This document shows, one piece after another, positions 54,678 to 64,000 of a DNA stretch of 64,000 nt. Position 1 is the stretch's first letter, and each line of letters opens with the position of its first letter. The stretch comes from Eutreptiella sp. 'Long Island Sound 2002'. Lineage: Eukaryota > Euglenozoa > Euglenophyceae > Eutreptiales > Eutreptiaceae. Under the pieces are notes generated by a model. It made no database searches. It was not told where the DNA came from and saw only the letters and a program-made list of their open reading frames with translations. The stretch covers positions 126,462,899 through 126,526,898 of the forward strand of contig OZ038380.1 of NCBI GenBank assembly GCA_964036045.1. The letters are read 5' to 3'. A program made the position numbers and the translations under genes.

Positions 54678-55027
54678 TGGGGGCCGCCCGCGCTGTGCGT
54701 CCTCGAGCTGCCCGAGATCTTGTAGACATCGGAGTAGTCATTGAGCAGGTGCACCCCGAACGGCACCGTGCCCGCTGCGAACGGCGCCTGAACGTCAGGC
54801 GCGTTGTACGGGAGGGGATCGCGGGCCAACATCTGCCGCAAGCAGACATCGACGAAGTGGTCCCATCCGTTGTCCCTGGCCGGACGGTCCGCGTCCACGC
54901 GCGCCTGGAACGCCGCATACGTGTGCGGCCCGTGTCTGACGAGATCAGACACCGTGTCTACCAGGCGCCGGGCACGTCGCCGGAAGGCTGGCAACTCCGC
55001 GGGATTGGTGGGGACAGATAGCGACAT
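54512..55027 (-). pseudogene. LINE-gamma N-terminal segment
   Basis: ATG at 55,027 (MSLSVPTNPAELPAF), basic and helical-looking for ~120 residues, then a frameshift near 54,700 into the His/Pro-rich frame. It is the most upstream coding found, so the 5' UTR probably starts beyond 55,030. Confidence 0.45.
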
Positions 55028-55373
55028 TTAGCTAACGAAGGCTGTGTGAGCTATGGACATGGGAGAACGGGTGGAATCTGTGGGCCGTCCCGCTCGCTGC
55101 TGGCCTTACGATGCATGACACTTCGCACGACACAGTTGCCCACCCCTCTTGCGCGCCCCCCCCCCCTTCCCTCCCGTGTTCCTTTGCCCCCGGATTTGCC
55201 CCCTAGGTGTGCTCCTTGGTTCTACCCGGTTGTTGGTGGGTTTGTTGCCAGGCAGGGTTGGGGGGGGGGGGGGGGGCGCCCGACGCTGGCTCTGGTCCCT
55301 CCCACCGGGAGTTTCCCCACGGGGGGGCCGATGCATGCATTCCCCGTCAGGGTGTAACTCTGTTGTACGGGCC

Positions 55374-55404
55374 GTCCATTTGTACCCGCTCCGTACAAAT
55401 GGAC
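55374..55404. other. Perfect 12-bp hairpin upstream of LINE-gamma
   Basis: GTCCATTTGTAC (55,374-55,385), 7-nt loop, GTACAAATGGAC (55,393-55,404). It stands alone in GC-rich DNA about 350 bp 5' of the first LINE-gamma ATG. Could be a 5' UTR structure or a protein-binding site. Confidence 0.5.
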
Positions 55405-55800
55405 CTGCGCCGTAACCAGGTACGTCGGCCCTTCCCCACACCGGGGTCGGGTACACTGTGGGTCTCTGGGGAGTCCTTGCGGGATAGGCGCGTCTCTTGC
55501 CTACCCCGATGGACGGTGTGCCCTACCCGCAGCCCCTCACAGGACACGAACCTCAGTACGTGCCGTGGGGAGTGCTCTTGGTCACGCCCATTGGCCACCC
55601 CCCCAGGCCGGTGCCACCTCGGGCCGCTGGCCAACGGTCCCGGGCGCAACCCACCTGATTGCCTGCGCTCAGGTGGGGCCGATACGGACACCGGGGGGGC
55701 CCCCAAACCCCTGAGGTCGGGTACCTCACCAGCGTCTTTTGCGGGCTCTTGCCATCCTAGCCCCCCCCCGTTCGCTGCGGTGTTGGTCCCTGCCTCCCAG
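55405..55800. other. GC-rich stretch without recognised feature
   Basis: Open frames exist on both strands, but composition explains them. No domain is recognised. Confidence 0.3.
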
Positions 55801-57640
55801 CTTCCTTCCCCAGGGGCGTCCCCCTTTCCCGCGTGCCTTGTCGTGCTTCCTGGTTCCTACCGTGTCCCGTCTGCCCCTGCTGTCTGCCCCTGCTCTGGCG
55901 CATTGGTGTCTTTTGTTTTTTTTTTCCACCGCTCGTCACTCGTCTCTCCCCCCGGCGTTTCGGTCTGTCCTCTCCCCCCCCCATGTCCCCTCGCTGTCTT
56001 CTCGCTGTCCTCGCCCCTTTCGTGGGTGGGTGGAGGAGTAGGGGGTGGGGGGGGGGGGGCTTCCTCGCTGCCTGTCCCCTGGCGTAAGCACGTCGCGAGC
56101 ACGGTGCAGGCACGAGGCGCGGCACTTGTCCCTCTGCAGGTGGGGGGGGGGGCTAGCCGTGTGGCTCCCGTCGTCGCCCTACCTACCCTGCGGTCGCACC
56201 CCCGGTGGTCCCCCCGTTGGGGCTTGCACGGCGCGTGCTCCCTTTGGTTACGGTCGTGTGGTCCGTCCCGCACCCTCTCTCCGCTGCCTCCCCACCCTGC
56301 CGCGTTGTCCTCGGGGGGGGGTCCGCGTTCCGCTACCGTCATCCCCCTTGTTGCCCTTGTCGTCTTCCCTTTGTAGCACGCATGTCGCAGGCACGACGCA
56401 AGCACGACGCTAGCACACGGCGAGGCTGCAGTGGGGGGGGAGGGGGGGGGTTTCCCCTTTGGGGCCCCCATACCCCCGAGGTCGGGTACTTCACCAGCGT
56501 CACTTGCAGGCCCATGTCGCCCCGGCCTCCCCCTGGTCGTCGCGGTTTTGGTCCCTGTCTTCTCGCTTTCTTCCCCTGGCGCGTTGGTTTGCTTTGTTCT
56601 TTGTTTTTTTTCTTCTTTTTTTGCGTCTCCACCGCTCGCCGCCCGTCTCTCCCCCCGGCACGTCGGTCTGTCCTCTGCCCCCCCCCCCCCATGTCCCCTC
56701 GCCACCTTCTCGCTGTCCTCGCCCCTTTCCTGGGTGGGTGGGGGAGAAGGGGGTGGGGGGGGGGGCGCCCTCGCTGTCCGTCCTCTGGCGTAAGCACGTC
56801 GCAAGCACGGCGCAGGCACGAGGCGCGGCACTCGTCCCTCTGCAGGGGGGGGGGGGCTTGCCGTGTGGCTCCCGTCGTCGCCCTTCCTACCCTGCGTTCG
56901 CACCCCCGGTGCCCCCCCCGCTGGGGCTTGCACGGCGCGTGCTTCCTACGGGCACGGCCGTGTGGTCCGTCCCGCACCCTCTCTCCGTTGCCTCCCCACC
57001 TTGCCGCTTTGTCCTCGGGGGTGAGGGGCCGCTGTCCGCCCCTCCCTTCCTTCATCCCCCACCCTTGGGGGGGCGGAGGTGTGTGTGGGGGGGGGGGGGC
57101 TTGTCGTCTTCCCTTCGTTGCACGCATGTCGCAGGCACGACGCAAGTACGGCGCAGGCACGAGGCGCGGCACCTGTCCCTCTGCAGGGGGGGGGGGGGGC
57201 ATGCCTTGTGGCTCCCGTCGTCGCCCTTTCTACCCCGCGTTCGCACCCCCGGTGGTCCCCCCACTGGGGTTTGCACGGCGCGTGCTCTCTACGGGCACGG
57301 TCGTGTGGTCCGTCCCGCACCCTCTCGCCGCTGCCTCCCCACCCTGCCGCTTTGTCCTCGGGGGGGGGTCGCTTTTCGCCCCCCCCTACCTGCATCTCCC
57401 ACCCTTGGGGGGGCGGGGGTGTGTGGGGGGGGGAGGGGCGCCCATGTCGTCTTCCCTTCGTTGCACGCATGTCGCAGGCACGACGCAAGCACGACGCAAG
57501 CACGGGTCGAGGCACTTGGCTGCAGCGGGGGGGGGGGGTTTCTCCTTTGGGCCTTCCCGCCCTTCTCCATGGTATAGGCTCCGCACCCCAGGATCTCCAG
57601 CCGCTGTTGCCCCTTGGCGGTAGTCGCCACGTCTCCGCAT
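55800..57640. repeat. Higher-order GC-rich tandem repeat with poly-G tracts
   Basis: The block 'TGGCTCCCGTCGTCGCCC' recurs at about 56,160, 56,868 and 57,210, and 'CGCATGTCGCAGGCACGACG' at about 56,380, 57,125 and 57,468. The large step is ~708 bp and the shorter ~342 bp. At least ten plus-strand G-runs of 8 or more fall at unit boundaries (also one at 55,259). All long frames here are composition artefacts. Confidence 0.65.
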
Positions 57641-58080
57641 GGTGCTCAGTGTCCCGTGCCTGCTCCCTTCTATGCCCATACTTACTGGAGGAGGTACGTA
57701 CCCGGGCGGAAACGGATGATGAGGAAGTGCGGGCAGCGGGGAGGACTTACCGTACGCCTCGAAGGCTTCTTGCGCCATCCGCCGCCCTGGTCGAGGGGAG
57801 GGCCCCTGTTTCGGCACCCAACAGCCCGGGGGGGGGCGACTGCCCATCCTCTCCCTGGTGCCTGTGTATCCACTTCCGAGCGGCCTAATACCGGTGCCGT
57901 GGTATCAGTCCGCTGGAAGTGGCGGCTACAAAGCGGCCGGGCGCTCTCGTCCCCCGGGCCTCTGCCACCCCCGAGCGCGATGGAGGCCCCTGAGGTCCTA
58001 TGGCAGAGACGCGGGGAGACGGGCGGGGGATTTGTGGCATCCCCTGGCCACCTAGTTAATCAGTTCAGCATAATCGCTGC
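57640..58080. other. Unassigned GC-rich spacer
   Basis: No repeat or gene recognised. Confidence 0.3.
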
Positions 58081-58270
58081 CGCAGGGGGCCCACCGGATG
58101 GCGCCGCTGGTGCCCGTCCCCTCTGCGTCACAATAACTGCAACAGGCGCAGGGGGTCCAGTGGATGGCGCCACTGGCGCGTGTCCCCTCTGCGCCACAGG
58201 TTGGGTCACCGCACGGGAGGCCCTACGGATGGCGCCGCAGGTGCCCGTCCCCCCGTGCCACTTCTTGCCT
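58081..58270. repeat. Minisatellite, three ~62-bp units
   Basis: Units share 'GGATGGCGCC.CTGG.GC..GTCCCCTCTGCG'; the third is the most diverged. Confidence 0.55.
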
Positions 58271-58299
58271 CCGGCGCCAGGCTTGGTTGACGTGACATG

Positions 58300-60262
58300 A
58301 CACATGCATGAATGAGGTCAGAGTCGGTTTCAGGACGCGCACGGCGCACGGCACGACGCATGACAACTATCCCCTACCCTGCCCCCTCTGCTCCCTCCCT
58401 CGCCCTCTGTGCTCGCCTGGTGCTGAGCATGCCCCTGTCTCCCTCGTCGCTCCCTCTCTCTGCTCCGGCTGTCCTGCCTTCGCTCACCTCCTTAGTGTCC
58501 TACCTCTTTCGCCCTGCCCGTGCCCTCTTCCCTCGTCCCTGCCGGCCCTCGATGCATGACACTACGCAGGCACACAGCACACTGCACCTTCGGGGGCGGG
58601 CTGCCTTGTGGTAGCACGCCGCGGCACCCCGCCTTGCCTTGTGCCCCCGCACGCTGCGGGCGGCTCGCTCGGTTGTGGGGCACCATGTTACCCCCTTCTC
58701 TGCCCTGCCATCTCGGACCCTCTGCCCTCCGGCCAGCGCGAGCACAGTGCGGAGCAATTCGCGAGGCAGCGCTCCCTCTTTGCCCCCCTCTCTGCCCCGG
58801 CCCCCTGGCCCTGTCCTGCCCCCTGTCTGCTCGCCCTCTCTCGCCTTGCCCTGCCCCTCGTCCCTGGTTGCAGGGTCTCCGGCCTCCTTTCTCTCTGTCC
58901 CTCTCCCTCTGTTCTCTCGCCTCCTCTCCCTTACCTCCGCCCCCCGGCCAGCGCGAGCACGGTGCGGAGCATTTCGCGAGGCAACCCTCCCTCCCTGCTA
59001 CCCCCCTCTGCTCCCGCTCCCTGGCCCAGCCCTGCCCCTTGTGTGCTCGTTCTCCCTCGTCCTCCCTTGCCCCCCTTCCCAGGCCCCTGGGTCCCTGGCC
59101 CTCTGTCTCCTTGTCCCCGTCCTCCCTTTTCCCCCCCGGCATACACATCGCGGAGCAATACGCGAGGCACCCCTCCCACACTATGACACTTCACCTTGCC
59201 GCCCCCTGGCGCCTTGGTCCCTGGGCTTGTGGCACGCACGTCGCACTGCACCCGCCTGCGGCCTTTGTCCGTCTACGCCCGCCCTGCCTCCCCCTCCCTT
59301 CCCTGCCCTTTTCCCTCTCTACCCCACGGAGGACACTACGCAGGACACTGTGTAGGCAAGTCGCACGCATGTCGCAGGCACGCACCAGGCCCTCGTTGTA
59401 TGACATTACGCAGGTCACTGCACCTTTGGGGGTGGACTGCCTTGTGGCAGCGCGCCGCGGCGCCCCACCTTGTCCAGTGCCCCCGCGCACTGCGGGCGGC
59501 TCGCTCGGTTGTGGGGCACCTTTTTGCTCCTGCCCCACGTTCGCTCTTTCATGCCGCCGTGGCACGCCCTCTTCCCTGCCCTGCCATCTCTGTTCCTCTG
59601 CCCTCCGGCCAACGCAAGCACTATGCGGAGCAATTCGCGAGGCAGCGCTCCCTCTTCGCCCCCTCTCTCTGCCCCGGCCCCCTGGCCCTGTCTTGCCCCC
59701 TGTCTGCTCGCCCTCCCTCGTCCTCCCTTGTCCCCCTTCCCAGGTCCCTTGGTCCCTGGCCCTGTGTCTCTCGGTCCCCGTCCTCCCTTTACCCCCCCGG
59801 CATACACATCGCGGAGCAATACGCGAGGCACCCCTCCCACTCCCTCTTCACCTTGCCGCCCCCTGGTGCCCCGGTCCCTGGGCTTGTGGCACGCACGTCG
59901 CACTGCACCCGCCTGCGGCCTTTGTCCCTCTACGCCCGCCCTGCCTCCCCCTCCCTCCCCTGCCCTTTTCCCTCTCTACACTACGCAGGACACTGTGTAG
60001 GCAAGTCGCACGCATGTCGCAGGCACGCACCTGGCCGCTATCGGCGGCGTCGTCGGGCTGGTTGGCACCACGCTGTGGCCGCCCGCCGCTGCCACAGCCC
60101 CCGCAGGAGCCGCCGCCGCGGGCAGCCACTCCAAATGCCGCGGGGGGCGCGGCCCTGGTTGGCCCCGGCTGCCCCCCGGCCAGGGTTTCACTGTACCCCC
60201 CGCGGCGCCTGGTCGCCGGGGGGGATCCGTCACAAATATCTGCAAGACATCGAAAAAAATTA
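58300..60262 (+). repeat. Families E and D, uninterrupted, internally duplicated
   Basis: A ~836-bp tandem duplication is evident (GGCGGCTCGCTCGGTTGTGG near 58,658 and 59,495; the CATACACATCGCGGAGCAATACGCGAGG block at 59,141 and 59,802). 'GCACGCATGTCGCAGGCACGCACC' at 59,369 and 60,008 corresponds to the rejoined flanks of the DNA transposon. The last 230 bp equal family D and end in an A-run before the microsatellite. No gene recognised. Confidence 0.6.
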
Positions 60263-60263
60263 G

Positions 60264-60451
60264 ACATACATACATACATACATGCATGCATGCATGCATG
60301 CATGCATGCATACGTACGTACGTACGTACGTACGTACGTACATACATACATACATACATACATACATACATACATACATACATACATACATACATACATA
60401 CATACATACATACATACATACATACATACATACATACATACATACATACAT
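60264..60451. repeat. Three-phase microsatellite CATA/CATG/CGTA/CATA
   Basis: CATA units, then a CATG run (60,282-60,309), a CGTA run (60,310-60,340), then a long CATA run. CATG and CGTA runs are alternating purine-pyrimidine and self-complementary. Confidence 0.9.
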
Positions 60452-60499
60452 AATCTACAGCTATGCGGTACGTGCGAAGTGTAAAGCTTGGAGCATACA

Positions 60500-60980
60500 T
60501 GTGGCAAAACGGGCTCACTTGGTCAAACGGGGATTAAAATGGGCCAATTTTAAGGCTTTTGGGTCTGTACTAGGGCCAAAAAAGGCTCAAATTGGGGTCA
60601 AAATGGGGTCATGTCACTAGTTTGTGCACCCCAATTCGTCTAGGAGCACTTTTCCAAAAGCTTGTTTTGACCCATTGTTCGCCCATGTTTGGTACCGAAA
60701 CGGTCCATTTGCAAGGCCTTTTGGGATTTTCCATGGACCAAAATGCGTCACCAGGAGCTCAAATTGGGCTAAAAACACTTGTTTGAGCATCCCAAAGGGT
60801 CCGCCATAAGTTTTGGACAAATGTGTTTTTGACCCATTTTTGACCCATTTTTTGTCCCAAACCGGCCCCTTTTCAAGGCATTTTGGGATTTTTCATAGCC
60901 CAAAACGCGTCACCACCGGCACAAAACGGGCTAAAAGCACTGGTTCGACCATCACAAGTGGTCTAGGAACAAGTTTGTAA
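60500..60980. repeat. Degenerate ~165-bp tandem repeats
   Basis: 'TTTTGGGATTTTCCATGG..CAAAATGCGTCACC' near 60,720 recurs near 60,882 with changes, and the surrounding 'CCCATTTTTGACCC', 'AAACGGTCC' and 'GGGCTAAAA.CACT' also repeat; a weaker third unit lies around 60,545. Confidence 0.5.
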
Positions 60981-61655
60981 AAGATCACTTTTTTCGCCTT
61001 GGGGACCTTTGTGGATCCACCGTTGGCGCCCAGTGTGCGCAGCCCGGGTTGCCTCTAGCTCCAGCGAGTGACCACTAATACGGGAATCTAGGCGTCTCAT
61101 TGGATGATTATGAGGGTTGGAAGCCACAAAAAGTTGGGGGTTGCGCTTAAAGTAGGTGCCCTCGGAATTCGGATTCGAGCCACGTAGCCCAAGATACGGC
61201 CCGTTCTTTGTTTTGGGGCTGTTTGACACAAACTGCGCACATTTTGGGTCATTTTTGGCCATTTTTGGCGTGTTCCTCGGAAATATATCTTGGACTTAGA
61301 GGACAAGGCGCAGGTGGAGTATAGCCACTGTTTCCCTTTGTTTGGCCGTTTTAAATGGGTTTTGGAGCCGTTTTGGGCCAAAAAAGGACGTTTTGGGGCA
61401 CAAAATGCGCATTTTTGCGAGGGCACCTCCCGACTTGGCGCCCCCGCTCCGGGGCGCCACCGGTGAGTTTTTGGCTCAAAACTCGGATTTGGCAAGGACA
61501 CCACCTAGGCTTCAGGACGGCTAGAGTAGAGTAGAGCCCGGAGCGATGAGGCAGAGCAATGGCCAAAACGGAAAGGAGAAGTGCTTGCTTGGTTGCTTGC
61601 TTGTTGTTGTTGGTTGCTTGTTTGCTAGATTTACGGGGAGAGGGGTGTAGTAATG
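60981..61655. other. No recognised gene
   Basis: AT/GC-balanced DNA with G/T-rich plus-strand stretches; no motif or domain seen. Confidence 0.3.
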
Positions 61656-62260
61656 TATGGCCATATGCCGATCCCTCCCCCACTACTGAGTGCACTTTTG
61701 GGGAGGGTAGAGGCACCCGCGCCCTCCTATATTTGGAGTGTGGAGTTCAAAGAAATAGGTTTCGGAAGTATTTGGGACACTAGGGGCCGGGATTTATAGG
61801 AATTTCGTCCAATTTTGCTGTTTTTTGCCTGTGCAACTCATGTGTCTTTATCCACGACACACTGCTAATTTGCCTTGTCGCCGCCCTCTCTATAGTTCGG
61901 AGCTTTTTGTGGGAACTCATTGCCACAAGGAGACGGATTTCGTCCTTTCCAACGGTTGGGTTCTCATTGCCCCTTGCAACAAGTACCGCTACGGGGTCCT
62001 CTTCACTTGTGGGCACAACAGTTGCTTGCCGCGGCAGGCTGAGGATCCCTTTGGTCTAACCAAAACCAAAACCAACACCCCTATTTTTTTTTTTCAATTT
62101 CTTCCCTTTGTAGCCCCTCCCCATCGTCTCATTGGGCTCCGAAACCTTTTTATTTTGAACTCCCCACCCCAAAAGGGGGGGGGTGCCTCTACCCTCCCCA
62201 AAAGCGCACCCGGTAGTGGGGGGGGGGGGAGGATCGGCAAATCGCCATACATATGTATGT
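61656..62260. repeat. Long imperfect inverted repeat
   Basis: Left arm ~61,656-61,770 and right arm ~62,128-62,260 match in reverse complement over more than 100 bp with mismatches and G-run length differences (for example GGGTAGAGGCACCC against GGGTGCCTCTACCC). The spacer is ~360 bp with no supported ORF. Could be a foldback element; I see no clear target duplication. Confidence 0.5.
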
Positions 62261-62443
62261 GTGTGTGTGTGTGTGTGTCTGTCTGTTCTGAGTGTCTATT
62301 TTTTTCCGACCGAAAGACATCTAGGACAGCTCTGCTGTCCTTGAGGGGTTTTCTTTTCACCGCTTTTCTTGCTTTGTTCTTGTCTCGCGGTTCTCAACGT
62401 GTGTGTATGTGTGTGTGTGTGTGTGTGTGTGTCTGTGTGTGTA
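62251..62443. repeat. Two (GT)n microsatellites
   Basis: GT-rich tracts at about 62,256-62,279 and 62,399-62,443, separated by ~120 bp of unique sequence. Confidence 0.8.
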
Positions 62444-64000
62444 TACCCCTATTTTGGGTACGGAGAACCCAAAAATCAAGGTCCTGTGGCCCAATGAAAT
62501 GGTGGCAGTGTTGTGCAAAGTGGGTAAGTTGGCTGGTTTGCAGCAAAAACGCTGGTTGTCCTCAATGGCAGGCCACAACTAACAACCGGCTGGGCCTATA
62601 TCTACAACATGTCGTTTTGAGGACAAAAAAACGGGGCATATACATTTATGCATTTTGACATGCTCAACCCAAAAAATGCAAGATTTCGGGCGCGATATGG
62701 TAGAGAATTCTTCACTTTACGTCAAAAAGGTCAATTTTCCTCTTTGTCTGTACTGGCTGTCACCAGTTTGACAGTAGACCTTGAGGCATGCAACGGGGAA
62801 AGTTCTCCAAGATGTCGTCTTCTTGAGCTCAAACTCTTGCATTTTTGGATTCCGCACATCAAAATGCACAAATTTCCATCCCCCCTTCTTTCAGCCCCAG
62901 GACGATATGTGATAGGGGTGGGCAAAGCACCGTGAAAACCTTGCACAATGCTTGTTGCATGGTGGTTGCACGCCAACCATGCATACCAAGGTTTACGAGC
63001 AGATGCTGAAACACCCAAGTTCGACAGCCCGGGACAAAAGAATATGATCACCTGCCCCCTGCCCCCCATGACCCACACTTTTCCGAGACGGCCTCTTCTT
63101 GCAGATTTCAAAAAGGTACAGCACCCCCCCCCCCCCAAACAATATTTTTTATAAAATTGTAGGGGGGGATGTGGTCCGCATTTTTTCGCATTTTCCGCAT
63201 TTTTTCTTTGCATTTTCTGGACAGGTCCCTAAGTGTAATGTTCAAGAGGAATCATTCTAGTGCCATTGTGCACTCCACCTAAAAGATTGTCTTGTAGTCA
63301 GTTAATTGTGAGGAACAATGGGTTTTGTGGGTGCCAGAGGCGATGGAGATTTTGTTTTAGGTAGACGGCAGGGGGAAAACTTTTTGTTTGACCCTATGTG
63401 TTTATACTCAAAATATTCAGAATTTTGTGGAGAATTCAAAAATGGATGAAAACCAAAAAAAGGATTTTGACCCCGACCCGACCTCCGGGTCGGACCCTGG
63501 CTGATGGGAGCCTGAGTTGGTGGGCAAATTTTTTTAGAAAAAAAGTTGCCCCCAGTTGTGTATATTGAAAATGATCAGCGCATTACGCGGATCATTTTGA
63601 GCTATGTATGTTGGGGTACCCACCGACCCCGCCCCCCCCTCTACAACCCCTGAAACGGTTGAACACCCCTCAGGGTTGAACCCTGGCTGGGAGCAGCCCC
63701 CGTGATTGTGGGGACCACATGTCACTGAACCACAGTAGAGGGGTGAGACTTCCCTACCACACTTTGCATATTGAGCCGGGGCCACAGTCTTCACATTGAG
63801 GGAGCGATGGTGTCAACAGATCAACATGCGTCTTGATAAACATAGGGGTTACGGGGGGCATACAGCATTCGAAGGAAACCTCATTTTCTATCGCATTTCT
63901 TGCCGCATTTTTGGCATTTTTCCCGCATTTTTCCGCATTTTTTGCCAATCCTGGCGACCGCATCCCCCCCCCCCCCGAAACAGCGAGAGCTGGAAAAAAA
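62444..64000. other. No recognised gene
   Basis: Low-complexity DNA with poly-C and poly-G runs, repeated 'CGCATTTTT' runs near 63,178-63,210 and 63,890-63,945, and small imperfect hairpins (e.g. around 63,455-63,500, CCGACCCG/CGGGTCGG). Short frames lack any recognisable domain. Confidence 0.3.

Larger units (their letters stand above)
41814..55027 (-). mobile_element. LINE-gamma, GC-rich non-LTR retrotransposon
   Basis: Minus-strand coding chain of about 13.2 kb: N-terminal region, His-rich region, CCCH finger, Ulp1-like protease, C2H2-like region, APE endonuclease, RT, RNase H, zinc knuckle, C-terminal Cys-rich region. From 53,287 to 49,975 one frame is used, from 49,975 to 41,814 another. 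Within each, domains are separated only by single stop codons. RT motif C is mutated, so this copy is probably dead. Confidence 0.8.

Noticed and set aside
55207-57623. Several 300-470-codon frames in the poly-G region
   Set aside because: They span homopolymer runs and tandem repeats, read in multiple registers, and have low-complexity Pro/Ser/Cys content.
58520-60484. 654-codon plus-strand frame over families E/D and the microsatellite
   Set aside because: It runs through duplicated C/T-rich repeats and ends in the CATA tract; composition artefact.
61825-62658. 277-codon plus-strand frame
   Set aside because: It crosses the foldback arm, G-runs and GT microsatellite; no domain and no supporting structure.

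Overview
The window is repeat-dominated nuclear DNA of a eukaryote, most likely a green alga of the prasinophyte type (Cymbomonas/Pyramimonas-like, inferred only). Evidence: decayed three-helix LHCII-type chlorophyll a/b-binding units, a decayed DUR3 urea-symporter copy, GT-AG introns, several non-LTR retrotransposon (LINE) families, a TIR DNA transposon, long (CATA)n microsatellites and poly-G tracts. I recognise no intact housekeeping gene and no rRNA, tRNA or CRISPR locus. LINE family names alpha, beta and gamma are mine.

Layout. 1-3,393: two head-to-tail 3' pieces of LINE-alpha (+): RNase H, zinc knuckle, and a small acidic ORF downstream. 3,446-24,688: a composite repeat 'A-(CATA)n-C' whose microsatellite holds two ~9.4 kb copies of LINE-beta (-), each bounded by (CATA)n. 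The same A-(CATA)n-C repeat without LINEs lies at 37,764-40,046, so the window holds both filled and empty sites. 24,735-28,290: about five tandem, dead LHC units (-). 28,291-31,101: C/T-rich repeat (family E) enclosing a truncated DUR3 pseudogene (-). 31,102-37,497: a 6,396-bp DNA transposon with perfect 29-bp terminal inverted repeats (TIRs), a 5-bp target duplication, a multi-exon gene set and ten copies of the 16-bp palindrome GCGCGAGGCCTCGCGC, all outside predicted exons. Its empty site survives in a paralogous repeat near 60,010. 41,814-55,027: a GC-rich LINE-gamma (-) encoding CCCH zinc-finger, Ulp1-like protease, endonuclease, reverse transcriptase (RT), RNase H and zinc knuckle in one chain broken by single stops and frameshifts. 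55,028-60,262: GC-rich tandem repeats with poly-G tracts, then families E and D. 60,264-64,000: microsatellite and low-complexity DNA with no convincing gene.

The most interesting object is the transposon at 31,102-37,497: its boundaries are firm, but I cannot place its coding capacity in a known superfamily, and its palindromes sit in introns and subterminal DNA. Next are the LINE-beta filled/empty microsatellite site and the Ulp1-like protease in LINE-gamma. Most elements show decay. Where two beta copies can be compared, stops in one are sense codons in the other.
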